Below are positions 7,547-16,305 of a DNA stretch of 64,000 nt, piece after piece. The translations under genes and the position numbers were made by a program. How positions within the stretch are numbered: position 1 is the first letter of the stretch; each line of letters starts with the position of its first letter. The DNA comes from an uncultured Steroidobacter sp. (lineage in GTDB: Bacteria; Pseudomonadota; Gammaproteobacteria; Steroidobacterales; Steroidobacteraceae), in the NCBI RefSeq assembly GCF_937958065.1, contig NZ_CALFXI010000027.1, forward strand, positions 112,140-176,139, given 5' to 3'. The notes beneath the pieces are model-generated. The model was not told the origin of the DNA. It ran no database searches and worked only from the letters and a program-made list of their open reading frames with translations.

Positions 7547-8011
7547 ATGGCCCCGTTGCAGCTCTCCCACGTCGACTCGGCGATCATCGGCGTCTGGCGC
7601 TGGCAGGCGGCCATCGCGACCTTGATCGTCGCGGTTGCCACGTTCGCGATCAGCCCATCCCTGCCGTTTCTCTGGCCATTCGCGCCGGCGCTGGTCGTGA
7701 TCGGCGGCATCTTTCTCAGCTGGTGGTGGCCGTCGGTGTCGTACCGGCATCTGCGTTACGGCGTCGACGAGACCGGGATTGCGATCGAGAGCGGAGTGAT
7801 CTGGCGCTCGCGCATCGCACTTCCGCGCGTCCGAATTCAACACACGGACGTCTCGCAGGGCCCACTCGAACGTCGTTACGGCATTGGCACGTTGAAAATG
7901 TACACGGCGGGCAGTCGGCACACGAAAATCGAGCTGCCCGGATTGCAGCACGAAGAAGCCATCGCTCTGCGCGATGCCCTGCTTGCCGAAGGTGCCGGCA
8001 GTGGCGTCTGA
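7547..8011 (+). CDS. PH-domain (bPH2/DUF304) membrane protein, YdbS-like
   Basis: A 154-residue protein with two hydrophobic segments near the N-terminus (about residues 20-60), then a bacterial PH-like domain (YGVDETGIAIESGVIWRSRIALPRVRIQ split over the DUF304 core). It resembles the first member of YdbS-YdbT-type pairs. Such pairs are membrane proteins of poorly known role; in Bacillus YdbS/YdbT affect resistance to bacteriocins. The next gene overlaps its 3' end by 11 bases, which indicates tight coupling and probably a joint complex. Confidence 0.75.
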   Translation: MAPLQLSHVDSAIIGVWRWQAAIATLIVAVATFAISPSLPFLWPFAPALVVIGGIFLSWWWPSVSYRHLRYGVDETGIAIESGVIWRSRIALPRVRIQHTDVSQGPLERRYGIGTLKMYTAGSRHTKIELPGLQHEEAIALRDALLAEGAGSGV

Positions 8012-9509
8012 GGGCGATTTCCAGCCGACGCTTCGGCTGCACGCGCTGTCGTGGCTGTTCGGCCTGAGTGGCGCGATAAAACAAATGGTCCTGCCGTTGA
8101 TCGCCCTGCTGTTCTTCAACGTGCGCGACGAAACGCCGGGCCCGTTCGGCCCCTGGATCGTGCCCATCATCGTCGTGCTCGTCGCAGTGCGTGCCGTCTG
8201 GATTCAGCTCACCTTCCGTTATGGCTTCAGCCCGACCGGCCTGGTCATTCGTGAAGGAATGATCTTCCGCAATACGCGTCACATCGAGTACGCACGCATC
8301 GAAAACGTCGACACGGAGCGCAGCTTGTTACATCGCCTGCTTGGCGTCGCCGAAGTTCGCGTGCAGACGTCCACCGGCGGCAAGCCGGAAGCGCTGATCA
8401 GCGTGCTCGACCTGGCAGCCGTGCAACGGATGCGAGAGCGAATCTTCGCGGCGGCCAGGTCCGTCGAGCAGACAGCGGCAACGCCCGCCGAAGACACGCT
8501 GCTCCACCTGGACATGGGCGAGCTCGTGCGTCATGGCCTGATCGACAATCGCGGAATGATCCTGGTCGCGGCTGCGTTCGGCGTACTGCACGAAGCGGGC
8601 GTGTTCGTCATCAACCAGCAACTGGTCGATCGACTGCTTCATTCGCCGTCAGCGGCCGGGCTGGCGGCACTCGGCCTGATGATGCAGATCGGGCTCGGCG
8701 TGCTCACGATCCTGGCTGCCATCATCGCCGTGCGCGTCCTCTCGGTCATCCAAGCGATCCTCACCTTCTACGATTTCAGATTGACGCGCGTCGCTGGAGA
8801 TCTGCGCGCCCGCTACGGACTCTTCACCCGCGTCGCTCTGACATTGCGCACGCGGCGCATCCAGGCAGTCCATCAAAACGAGTCGTTGTTGCATCGCTGG
8901 TTCGATCGAGTCTCGCTGAGCGTCGATCTCGCCGGCGACAGCGGCGGGAGCGAGGGCAACGGCGACAACTCCCGCAGCAAGACGCGCTGGCTCGCGCCCG
9001 TTTGCCCCGCAAGCGCGGCGCCCAAGCTCATTGCCACTGCGTTGCCCGCGCTCGACCTGAGCACCGAGCCCAACTGGCAACCCCTGGCCTCCGGCGCGCG
9101 TGGCCGGGTATTTCGCAAGACCTTGCTGTGGTTGATCGTGATTCTGACGGCGCCGGCCATCTGGTATTTGCGGGAAGGCGCAATCGTGATCGTGCTGGGC
9201 TGCATTCCGCTGGCGTGGATGCACGCTCATTTGTATGTGAAGAACACGCGTTGGGCACTTGCCCGAGACGCCGTGATGTTTCGGCGTGGATGGCTGAACC
9301 GGCAGTTGACGATCGTGCCGCGCGATCGCGTGCAGACCTCGAGCATCGAGAGCTCGCCATTCGACCGGCGCAGCCGCATGGCGAGCATCTACGTCGATAC
9401 CGCGGGTGCCAGCCCGCTCTCGGCAGGAATCAGGATTCGTTATCTGGCCGCCGACGTGGCGGAACGACTGGCGGCAGCGTTGTATCGAACGGCCGGCGTG
9501 ACCAACTGA
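8001..9509 (+). CDS. PH-domain (bPH2/DUF304) membrane protein, YdbT-like
   Basis: A protein of about 502 residues with repeated DUF304 PH-like domains (for example GFSPTGLVIREGMIFRNTRH and a last copy near VMFRRGWLNRQ) separated by pairs of transmembrane segments. It is the large partner of the preceding YdbS-like gene. The GTG at 8001 is taken as start: GAAGG lies about 8 bases upstream and it overlaps the preceding stop codon; an ATG at 7974 would overlap more deeply. The function is unknown beyond a membrane location; the pairing is the strongest evidence. Confidence 0.75.
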   Translation: MASEGDFQPTLRLHALSWLFGLSGAIKQMVLPLIALLFFNVRDETPGPFGPWIVPIIVVLVAVRAVWIQLTFRYGFSPTGLVIREGMIFRNTRHIEYARIENVDTERSLLHRLLGVAEVRVQTSTGGKPEALISVLDLAAVQRMRERIFAAARSVEQTAATPAEDTLLHLDMGELVRHGLIDNRGMILVAAAFGVLHEAGVFVINQQLVDRLLHSPSAAGLAALGLMMQIGLGVLTILAAIIAVRVLSVIQAILTFYDFRLTRVAGDLRARYGLFTRVALTLRTRRIQAVHQNESLLHRWFDRVSLSVDLAGDSGGSEGNGDNSRSKTRWLAPVCPASAAPKLIATALPALDLSTEPNWQPLASGARGRVFRKTLLWLIVILTAPAIWYLREGAIVIVLGCIPLAWMHAHLYVKNTRWALARDAVMFRRGWLNRQLTIVPRDRVQTSSIESSPFDRRSRMASIYVDTAGASPLSAGIRIRYLAADVAERLAAALYRTAGVTN

Positions 9510-9513
9510 CGAC

Positions 9514-11196
9514 TCAGTCGCGGGCCAGCGATAACATCCGCGAGAACGGCGAATCGGTCCTGCGCCACAGCCGGCGGCGCAACGAGGCCATCGCGATGAT
9601 CATGCCGGGCAGGATGCCACTGAGCGCGCTGTACAGATAATTGCGGTCACTGACGTGATCCGCCTGCATCAGCAGCGCCAGGCCCAGCAACGTGCCGAAC
9701 ACGGCACCTATGAACGCCACCTCGAATCTGAATCTTCCGGCGCCGATTCGCCAGCGTCGGGTCACGTAATCCATGCTGCTGGCCCACACCGAGCCGCACA
9801 ACATCATCACCAGGCCATTGCTCAGGCCCGACAGCTTCTGCGCCACGACCAGCACCAGCCCGATCCACATCACCGTCGCAACGAACGCCGCGATCACATG
9901 GCTGCGGTAACGCGAGCGGAAGAACGTCTCGCAGAACTCCACCATCAATGCCGTGCCTATGCCGACGGCGATGCCGGAGGGATACATCCATTCATGGATG
10001 CGCCCGATGCTCAGACTGTCGAAGTACGCAAACAGCGCGCCGGCGATCGTGCCCAGCGCAATCGAGCGACCGAAGGCATTGAAAATGGCGCCGGGCACAT
10101 CGTCTTCGCGACGGGCGACGATGCGACTCTGCAGCTCACGCAGCGAGTCGAAGCGAGCCTCGGGACGCGGCGACATGGCCCGCATGATGGCGCGAGCGAT
10201 CTGCCGGGGAATGTCACGCCGAACCTTTTCGATCGGCTGCACGGCACCCATCGGCACGCGGCCCGTGAGCAGCTCATACATGAGCACGCCGAACGCATAC
10301 TGATCGGCGCGCCAGTCGACTTCCTTCGCATCGGCGTGCTGTTCCGGCGCCATGTAATACGCCGTGCCCAGGTTCATGCCGGTGCGGGTCAGCTCGTTGT
10401 ATTGATAGGCCCGCGCGATGCCGAAATCCATCAGCTTCACGACACCGCTGCTGTCGATCCAGACATTCTCGGGCTTCAGGTCACGATGCACGATGAAACG
10501 ATGTGCATGCCGCAGCGCTTCGAGCAGCTGCTCGCCGATGGCCGTCGCTTCTTCGATGGGGAAGGGTTTGCCGGTCGCCAGCTGCGCTTGCATGCGACGA
10601 CGCAAGCTCACGCCGCGCAGCCGCTCCATCGTGAAGAAATATCGACCGCTGGCCACGCCCACGTCGAACACGCGCACGATGTTTGGATGCGCCAGCTTGC
10701 AGGAAACCTTCGCTTCGGACAGGAAACGAGTGCGCGCGGCATTGCTCGACAACAGCTCGTTACGCAGGACCTTGATCGCGACTTCTTCGTCCTTCAAACG
10801 ATCGCGAGCCGCGAACACGCGACCCATGCCGCCATCGCCGAGCACCGCCTGAATCTCATAGCGCCCCTGGAGCACGACGCCCGGGCCGATGACCACGTTC
10901 GAGCCCTGGTGGACCTGCGGCTCGGCCTCGGCAACGTCATCCATGCGCATCATGGTGACGGCTTCGCGATTGACCTGACGGGTGGCGGGCTCGGTGGCGC
11001 TGCGCGCGGTCTGATAGGCCGCGACCAGGCGCGCCAGATCCTGCTGGGCCGCTTCCTGGCTGGCCGGAGTTTCAGCGTTGATGAGCTTGTGCTGAAGCAC
11101 CGCCAGACGATCCGTATAGTTTTGCCATAACGTGGCAGGATCGTCGGCTGACTCCAGCCCGAGCAGCATCAGTGCATTCTCCAGACGGCTGGACAT
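9514..11196 (-). CDS. Membrane-anchored serine/threonine protein kinase
   Basis: A 560-residue Hanks-type kinase. The kinase domain spans about 112-360: glycine loop GDGGMG (120-125), catalytic K142, HRDLKPEN with D239, DFG at 257-259 and APEQ at 284-287. All catalytic residues are intact, so it should be active. Residues 1-100 are a helical, Gln/Ala-rich region with no recognised domain. The C-terminal 190 residues hold about five or six hydrophobic segments (near 376-394, 405-420, 434-453, 459-475, 491-511, 522-540) in place of the single helix and periplasmic PASTA or sensor domain common in this family. It ends 4 bases from the convergent YdbT-like gene. Signal and substrates are unknown. 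Confidence 0.9.
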   Translation of the reverse strand: MSSRLENALMLLGLESADDPATLWQNYTDRLAVLQHKLINAETPASQEAAQQDLARLVAAYQTARSATEPATRQVNREAVTMMRMDDVAEAEPQVHQGSNVVIGPGVVLQGRYEIQAVLGDGGMGRVFAARDRLKDEEVAIKVLRNELLSSNAARTRFLSEAKVSCKLAHPNIVRVFDVGVASGRYFFTMERLRGVSLRRRMQAQLATGKPFPIEEATAIGEQLLEALRHAHRFIVHRDLKPENVWIDSSGVVKLMDFGIARAYQYNELTRTGMNLGTAYYMAPEQHADAKEVDWRADQYAFGVLMYELLTGRVPMGAVQPIEKVRRDIPRQIARAIMRAMSPRPEARFDSLRELQSRIVARREDDVPGAIFNAFGRSIALGTIAGALFAYFDSLSIGRIHEWMYPSGIAVGIGTALMVEFCETFFRSRYRSHVIAAFVATVMWIGLVLVVAQKLSGLSNGLVMMLCGSVWASSMDYVTRRWRIGAGRFRFEVAFIGAVFGTLLGLALLMQADHVSDRNYLYSALSGILPGMIIAMASLRRRLWRRTDSPFSRMLSLARD

Positions 11197-11561
11197 AGTG
11201 GTTGCGATTACTTCCGTGCAAAAACCAAAGGCAACGATTCGTCCCGGAGTTTTTTAATCCCGCATATGGCTTCCGGGGGCAATAACATTGCACTAGGGCT
11301 GACTGCTTGAAAAGTGCCTCCACGAACCGACACTGTCCCTGCCAGGGGAAAGCTGATAGTGAATGGCTCAACGCCGTGGCTGCGAAGGCTTTTCAACCAG
11401 TTATCGGACTCGAACGGCCGGTCGTCGGCCCAGCAGTCGGCCGCAGCGGTAACGCACTCGCCCGGCTCGCGCGTTGTGTCGCTGATCGCCCACTGGCCTT
11501 GCGCAAAATCGGCCAGGCCGCGCGCACGGTTGCGACATAACTTCGGATGATGAACGAGGCT
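11197..11561. other. Intergenic region upstream of the kinase gene
   Basis: 365 bases between the kinase start and the stop of the next minus-strand gene. Short reading frames here are not convincing: they lack ribosome-binding sites and family resemblance. The part next to the kinase (11200-11300) is more AT-rich than its surroundings, as a promoter would be, but I cannot place -35 and -10 boxes with confidence. No RNA gene was recognised. Confidence 0.4.
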
Positions 11562-12035
11562 CTACTGGCCCTGCCGCCGATGCTTGCAACGCATGGCCCA
11601 TTGATGGCGCGCGTGCAGACGCTCTGCTTCGGTGTCGGCTTCCGGCGGGAGCTTGCGAATGGCCTGCAATGCGGCGGAATGCGCGATGGCCACTTCGGGG
11701 TCGGTTTGTAACAGCGCGCGGTAGCGGTCCAGGAAGGCCTGTTCCACCGGCGCTCCCACCCCTGACAGCAACGCCACCGCATGCGCGCCAATCGCCGCGA
11801 TTTCGGAAACGGGCAGGTCGCCCTCTTGAATGGCGTGATCGACGTCGGCGATCAGCTGATACAGCGGCCGCAGCCAGGCCCATTCGGGATCGTCCGTGAT
11901 CTGACGCAACAGGGCCAGGGGCGATTGCTGACTGCCGAAGCGGCGCTCCACCGCGATCACCACTCCCAACAGCGCGCGTAAGGCTCGGCTCGCATCCTCC
12001 AGCGCGTGCAGCTCGGGCGAATCGGATCGAGTCAT
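11562..12035 (-). CDS. Hypothetical protein, helical
   Basis: A 157-residue protein that I do not recognise. It is predicted mostly alpha-helical, starts MTRSDSPELHALEDASRAL and contains repeated short hydrophobic helices without a signal peptide or long membrane segment. The start at 12035 has GGGAG 6 bases upstream; a longer version from 12125 adds an Arg-rich, poorly coded stretch. It stands upstream of the kinase gene on the same strand with a 365-base gap, so an operon is unlikely. The composition is typical of small cytoplasmic proteins; no function is proposed. Confidence 0.6.
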   Translation of the reverse strand: MTRSDSPELHALEDASRALRALLGVVIAVERRFGSQQSPLALLRQITDDPEWAWLRPLYQLIADVDHAIQEGDLPVSEIAAIGAHAVALLSGVGAPVEQAFLDRYRALLQTDPEVAIAHSAALQAIRKLPPEADTEAERLHARHQWAMRCKHRRQGQ

Positions 12036-12172
12036 GGGCGGCTCCCGTCGGCGAAGCGTTATCCTGCGCCCATCCGCCATTTTTTTCACGTTCAGGGCAC
12101 GCTCCGCGCAATGCCTCCGTGGCACATGCGGGGGCTCACTCCAGACGGCGCAACGATCTCTCGGCTTGGAGA

Positions 12173-12289
12173 GACCCTCGCTCGCACGGATGAAGCCTAT
12201 GTACCGGCGAGAGTTTGCAGGTCACCGCGCCAGGCTCGCGCCTTGCGCGGCAGTTCCTCCTCCGCTCGCGACGGGGCCGAGCGAGGGTC
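12173..12289. repeat. 12-bp perfect inverted repeat enclosing a structured 93-base spacer
   Basis: Left arm GACCCTCGCTCG at 12173-12184 and its exact complement CGAGCGAGGGTC at 12278-12289. The spacer holds further small GC inverted repeats. It fills much of the 271-base gap between the hypothetical gene start (12035) and the Lrp-type regulator stop (12307). It could be a folded 3' UTR or terminator of the regulator gene, or a member of a dispersed repeat family. Confidence 0.45.
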
Positions 12290-12306
12290 CCTCTTTCTCC
12301 CGCGAC

Positions 12307-12846
12307 TCAAGCTCTGGCACGCCGGCGCTTCGGCGCCGCCGCTGCGGCCCTGCCCGGCTCGCTGACCCGCACGCGAACCGCGTGCGTCGACTTCACTTCT
12401 TCCAGCACGAAATAGGTCTGGGTATGGCGCACGCCGCGCACGTTGACGATCTTGTCGCCTAGCACGCGCCGATACTCATCCATGTCCTGTACGCGCGTCT
12501 TGATCAGGTAGTCGAAGCCGCCGGCCACCATGTGGCACTCGACGATCTCCTCCACCAGTTGCACGGCTTCCTTGAAGCGTTGAAACACGTCCTGGGTGGC
12601 GTGATCGAGCGTGACCTCGGTGAACGCGAGCATGCTTTGCCCGAGGCGCTTCGGGTTCAGATGCGCGAAGTAGCCTTCGATGAATCCTTCGCGCTCCAGG
12701 CGCCGCACGCGCTCGATGCAAGGCGTGAGCGTCAGATTGACGGTGCGCGCCAGTTCCGCGACGGTCAGCCGCCCGTCGGCCTGCAATAACGACAGAAGCT
12801 GCCGGTCGACGCGGTCCAGTTCACGACTTGGCGGATTGCTGCTCAT
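12307..12846 (-). CDS. bkdR: Lrp/AsnC family transcriptional regulator (BkdR-like)
   Basis: A 179-residue Lrp-family regulator: N-terminal winged helix-turn-helix (LDRVDRQLLSLLQADGRLT, then LARTVNLTLTPCIERVRRLE to about residue 60) and C-terminal RAM ligand-binding domain (AFTEVTLDH ... VVECHMVAGGFDYLIK type). An Ala/Arg-rich tail of about 15 residues is extra. It is divergent from leucine dehydrogenase and the bkd genes, exactly as the Lrp-like BkdR of Pseudomonas sits beside the bkd operon, so it is probably their branched-chain amino acid-responsive activator. The symbol rests on this context, not on a functional test. Confidence 0.85.
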   Translation of the reverse strand: MSSNPPSRELDRVDRQLLSLLQADGRLTVAELARTVNLTLTPCIERVRRLEREGFIEGYFAHLNPKRLGQSMLAFTEVTLDHATQDVFQRFKEAVQLVEEIVECHMVAGGFDYLIKTRVQDMDEYRRVLGDKIVNVRGVRHTQTYFVLEEVKSTHAVRVRVSEPGRAAAAAPKRRRARA

Positions 12847-12911
12847 GGGAATGTAGTAATTCCTCCTGTTCGGGCGGGCTCGTTTGGCAGACTATGCTGC
12901 TAAACAGTCGG

Positions 12912-12926
12912 TATTGTAGCGCAATA
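12912..12926. promoter_or_regulatory. Candidate Lrp-type operator between regulator and leucine dehydrogenase
   Basis: A 15-bp palindrome, TATTG and CAATA around five bases, in the middle of the 158-base divergent region. Lrp-family proteins bind AT-rich dyads of about this size, and this is the only clear dyad between the regulator and its presumed target operon. Confidence 0.4.
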
Positions 12927-13004
12927 TGCTCCGGGACAGGGCGGAGCGGACCGCACCCGCTGCGCCACAACCCATAACTCCAGCGAACCAGCTTCGTATC
13001 AGCC

Positions 13005-14045
13005 ATGTTCGACCATCCTTCGTTCGACCAGCACGAGCGCGTGGTCTTTGCGCACGACGCTGCCACCGGCTTGCGAGCCATCGTGGCGGTGCATTCGAGC
13101 GCGCGCGGCCCGGCGGCCGGCGGTTGCCGGCTGTGGCACTACAACTCCACGCATGATGCGCTCGGTGACGTGCTCCGGCTGTCGCGTGGCATGAGCTACA
13201 AGAACGCGATGGCGGGCCTGCCGCTCGGCGGCGGCAAGGCCGTCGTCATGATCGATGCCGACCGGCCCAAGACGCCGGCGATGCTCGAAGCCTTCGGCCG
13301 CCTGGTCGAGTCACTGCGCGGCGAGTACATCACCGCGGAAGATGTCGGCGCGTCGGTCGCCGACATGGAAATCGTTGCGGGGCAGACGCGTTACGTGAGC
13401 GGATTGCCTCGGACCGCGGTGACCTCGGACGGCAATCCCAGCCCGAAAACGGCTTTGGGCGTGTATCTGGGCATCAAGGCTGCGGTGAAATTCAGACTGA
13501 AGAAAGACGAGTTGCGCGGCCTGACCGTCGCAGTGCAGGGACTTGGCGGCGTGGGTTACGAGCTGTGCAAGCTGCTCGCGGCCGATGGCGCCAGGCTGCG
13601 CGTCGCCGATGTGCGCGAGGCCGTGACTCAGAAGGCCGCGACGCAATTCGACGCGACCGTATCCAGCCCGGATCGAATCCTGTTCGAGCGCGCCGACGTG
13701 CTCGCGCCCTGCGCATTGGGCGCGCTCTTCGATGCCAACACCATCCCGAAGCTGCAGACCCCGATCATCGCCGGCGCCGCGAACAATCAGCTGGCGACGG
13801 CTCAGGACGGCGCGCGGCTGCATTCGGCGGGGGTGCTCTATGCACCCGACTACGTGATCAACGCGGGTGGCATCATCAGCGTTGGCCGTGAATATCTGGG
13901 TGGCGCAACGGCCGAGTCCATCCTCGCCGAGATCCACCGGATTCCTGTTCGACTCACCGAAATTTTTGTGCGTTCCAGCGCCACCGATCGTCCCACCAGC
14001 GAGCTGGCGGACGAGATGGCGCGTCAGCTGCTTGCGGAGGCTTGA
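13005..14045 (+). CDS. Leucine dehydrogenase (Glu/Leu/Phe/Val dehydrogenase family)
   Basis: A 346-residue NAD-dependent amino acid dehydrogenase that deaminates leucine, valine and isoleucine to their 2-oxo acids. Substrate and catalytic lysines K66 (MSYKNAMAG) and K78 (LPLGGGKAV), the AEDVG motif near 111, and the Rossmann motif GLGGVG (179-184) are present. It heads an operon with the branched-chain 2-oxo acid dehydrogenase genes: its stop TGA overlaps the start of bkdA1. The product therefore feeds the next complex directly. The divergent Lrp-type gene is its likely regulator. Length is close to Bacillus leucine dehydrogenase. Confidence 0.92.
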   Translation: MFDHPSFDQHERVVFAHDAATGLRAIVAVHSSARGPAAGGCRLWHYNSTHDALGDVLRLSRGMSYKNAMAGLPLGGGKAVVMIDADRPKTPAMLEAFGRLVESLRGEYITAEDVGASVADMEIVAGQTRYVSGLPRTAVTSDGNPSPKTALGVYLGIKAAVKFRLKKDELRGLTVAVQGLGGVGYELCKLLAADGARLRVADVREAVTQKAATQFDATVSSPDRILFERADVLAPCALGALFDANTIPKLQTPIIAGAANNQLATAQDGARLHSAGVLYAPDYVINAGGIISVGREYLGGATAESILAEIHRIPVRLTEIFVRSSATDRPTSELADEMARQLLAEA

Positions 14046-14047
14046 TG

Positions 14048-15292
14048 ATGAGATCCCGTTTGCACGTTCCGAGACCGCCGGCTCGCCCCGGCGAGAAACC
14101 GGACTTCAGTTATGTCGCGGTTTCTCCGGCCGGCGCCGCTGCCCGGCCGGATCCGAACGCGCCCTTGAGCGAGACCGAATTCCTCTCCAGGGACATGGTC
14201 CGCGTGCTCGATGACGAACACCGTGCGGTCGGCCCGTGGAATCCGCATCTCGCGGTGGCCGATCTCGAGCTCGGCCTGCGTCACATGATGCTGACGCGCG
14301 CGTTCGATGACCGCATGCATCGCGCTCAGCGCGGTGGAAAGATCACGTTCTACATGAAGTCCACCGGCGAAGAAGCGGTGTCGGTCGCCGCGAACATGGC
14401 GCTGCGCCCGTCCGACATGCTGTTCCCTTCGTATCGCAATCAGGGTCTGCATATTGCGCGCGGCCTGAGCATCGTCGACCTGATGTGCCAGCTGCTGTCC
14501 AACACCCGCGACATGTGCAAAGGCCGCCAGCTGCCGGTGATGTATCACTCGGTCAAGAGCAACTTGTTCTCGATCTCCGGCAACCTCGCGACCCAGTTCC
14601 CGCAGGCGGTGGGCTGGGCGATGGCGGCGGCCATCAAGGGCGAAGACCACGTCTGCTCCACCTGGCTGGGCGACGGCAGCACCGCCGAGGCGGACTTCCA
14701 TTACGCGCTGTTGTTCGCGCAGATCTATAAAGCGCCCGTCATCCTCAACGTCGTGAACAATCAGTGGGCGATCTCCACGTTCCAGACGTTTGCTGGCGGC
14801 GAAGGCCGCTCGTTCGCTTCGCGCGGTCCGGGCTACGGCATGCCGGGCATTCGCGTCGACGGCAACGATTTCCTCGCCGTGTACGCGGTGACACAGTGGG
14901 CCGCCGAGCGTGCGCGCACCGGCGCCGGCCCGACGTTGATCGAGCTGGTGACCTATCGCGCCGCGCCCCACTCGACCAGCGACGACCCGTCGCGTTATCG
15001 CCCGAAGGACGAGGAGAAGAGCTGGCCGCTCGGCGATCCGATCGAGCGCGTCAAAGGCCATCTGCGCACGCTGGGCAGCTGGTCCGAGGAGCGCGAGCAG
15101 ACGCTCGCCAAGGAATGCGAGGACCAGGTGAGCAAGGCGTGGAAGGAGGCCGTGACCTACGGCACGATGAGTGACGGCCCGCAGCTCGATCCGGAAATCA
15201 TGTTCCAGGATGTGTTCAAAGAACAAACCCCGAATCTCGCGCGTCAGCGCATGCAGCTGGCCCAGGAACTGAAGGAGCGCGCGGCGAAATGA
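14048..15292 (+). CDS. bkdA1: Branched-chain 2-oxo acid dehydrogenase E1 alpha subunit
   Basis: A 414-residue E1 alpha subunit. The thiamine diphosphate motif runs from GDGSTAEADFH to NVVNNQWAIST, and the substrate/regulatory loop YRAAPHSTSDDPSRYR is typical of the branched-chain rather than the pyruvate enzyme. With E1 beta it decarboxylates 2-oxoisocaproate and relatives and acylates E2. GGAGG at 14036-14040 lies 7 bases before ATG 14048 and 4 before ATG 14045; the former is preferred. It is coupled to leucine dehydrogenase upstream and overlaps bkdA2 by 4 bases (ATGA). Confidence 0.93.
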   Translation: MRSRLHVPRPPARPGEKPDFSYVAVSPAGAAARPDPNAPLSETEFLSRDMVRVLDDEHRAVGPWNPHLAVADLELGLRHMMLTRAFDDRMHRAQRGGKITFYMKSTGEEAVSVAANMALRPSDMLFPSYRNQGLHIARGLSIVDLMCQLLSNTRDMCKGRQLPVMYHSVKSNLFSISGNLATQFPQAVGWAMAAAIKGEDHVCSTWLGDGSTAEADFHYALLFAQIYKAPVILNVVNNQWAISTFQTFAGGEGRSFASRGPGYGMPGIRVDGNDFLAVYAVTQWAAERARTGAGPTLIELVTYRAAPHSTSDDPSRYRPKDEEKSWPLGDPIERVKGHLRTLGSWSEEREQTLAKECEDQVSKAWKEAVTYGTMSDGPQLDPEIMFQDVFKEQTPNLARQRMQLAQELKERAAK

Positions 15293-16305
15293 CTCAGATG
15301 AATATGATCCAGGCGCTCAACTCCGCCATGGATGTGATGATGGCCCGCGATCCGGGCGTCGTCCTGATGGGTGAAGACGTCGGTTACTTCGGCGGCGTGT
15401 TCCGCGCCACCGAAGGCCTGCAACGCAAGTATGGCGAGCATCGCGTGCTCGATTCGCCGATCGCCGAGGGCGGCATCGTCGCCACGGCCATCGGCATGGC
15501 GATCAACGGTCTGCGCCCGGTCGCGGAAATCCAGTTCGCCGATTACATCTATCCGGCGTACGACCAGATCGTCAGCGAGCTGGCGCGCATTCGTTATCGC
15601 AGCGGTGGCGACTTCTGCGCTCCCGTGACCATCCGCACGCCTTGCGGCGGCGGCATTCGCGGTGGCCAGACTCACTCGCAGAGCCCGGAAGCGCTGTTCG
15701 CGCACGTCGCGGGCCTCAAGGTCGTGATCCCGTCCAATCCATACGACGCCAAAGGTCTGCTGATCGCGTCCATCGAAGAAGACGACCCGGTGATCTTCCT
15801 CGAGCCCAAGCGACTCTATAACGGCCCGTTCGACGGCGATCCGAACAAGCCGGCGGTGGGTTGGAACTCCCATCCGCGCGGCGACGTGCCGGAAGGCCAT
15901 TATCGGGTCGAGCTCGGCGTCGCCGAGGTCGTGCGCCCGGGCAGCAAGGTCACCATCATCAGCTACGGCACGATGGTGCACGTGTGTCTCGCCGCCGCCG
16001 AAAAGGCCGGCGTGGATGCCGAAGTGATCGACCTGCGCTCGATCGTGCCGCTCGACGTCGAAACCATCGTCAACTCGGTGAAGAAGACCGGCCGCTGCAT
16101 CGTCGCGCACGAAGCGACGCGCTTCGCCGGCTTCGGCGCCGAGATCCTGTCGACCGTTCAGGAAGAATGTTTCTGGCACCTGGAAGCGCCGGTACTGCGC
16201 GTTGCCGGTTGGGACACTCCCTACCCGCATGCATTCGAGTGGGAATATTTCCCTGGCCAGGCGCGCGTCATCGCCGCCATTAAAGCAACGATGGAGGCGT
16301 CATGA
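15289..16305 (+). CDS. bkdA2: Branched-chain 2-oxo acid dehydrogenase E1 beta subunit
   Basis: A 338-residue transketolase-like E1 beta subunit of the usual length, starting MTQMNMIQALNSAMD with GEDVGYFGGVFRATEGL near residue 27 and TPCGGGIRGGQTHSQSPEA around 118. It pairs with BkdA1 to build the thiamine diphosphate active site. It overlaps bkdA1 and bkdB by four bases on each side, so the three subunits should be made in balanced amounts from one message. Confidence 0.94.
   Translation: MTQMNMIQALNSAMDVMMARDPGVVLMGEDVGYFGGVFRATEGLQRKYGEHRVLDSPIAEGGIVATAIGMAINGLRPVAEIQFADYIYPAYDQIVSELARIRYRSGGDFCAPVTIRTPCGGGIRGGQTHSQSPEALFAHVAGLKVVIPSNPYDAKGLLIASIEEDDPVIFLEPKRLYNGPFDGDPNKPAVGWNSHPRGDVPEGHYRVELGVAEVVRPGSKVTIISYGTMVHVCLAAAEKAGVDAEVIDLRSIVPLDVETIVNSVKKTGRCIVAHEATRFAGFGAEILSTVQEECFWHLEAPVLRVAGWDTPYPHAFEWEYFPGQARVIAAIKATMEAS

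Noticed and set aside
11307..11550. Short plus-strand frames in the kinase upstream region
   Set aside because: Two overlapping frames of similar length with no initiation site or family match; treated as non-coding.
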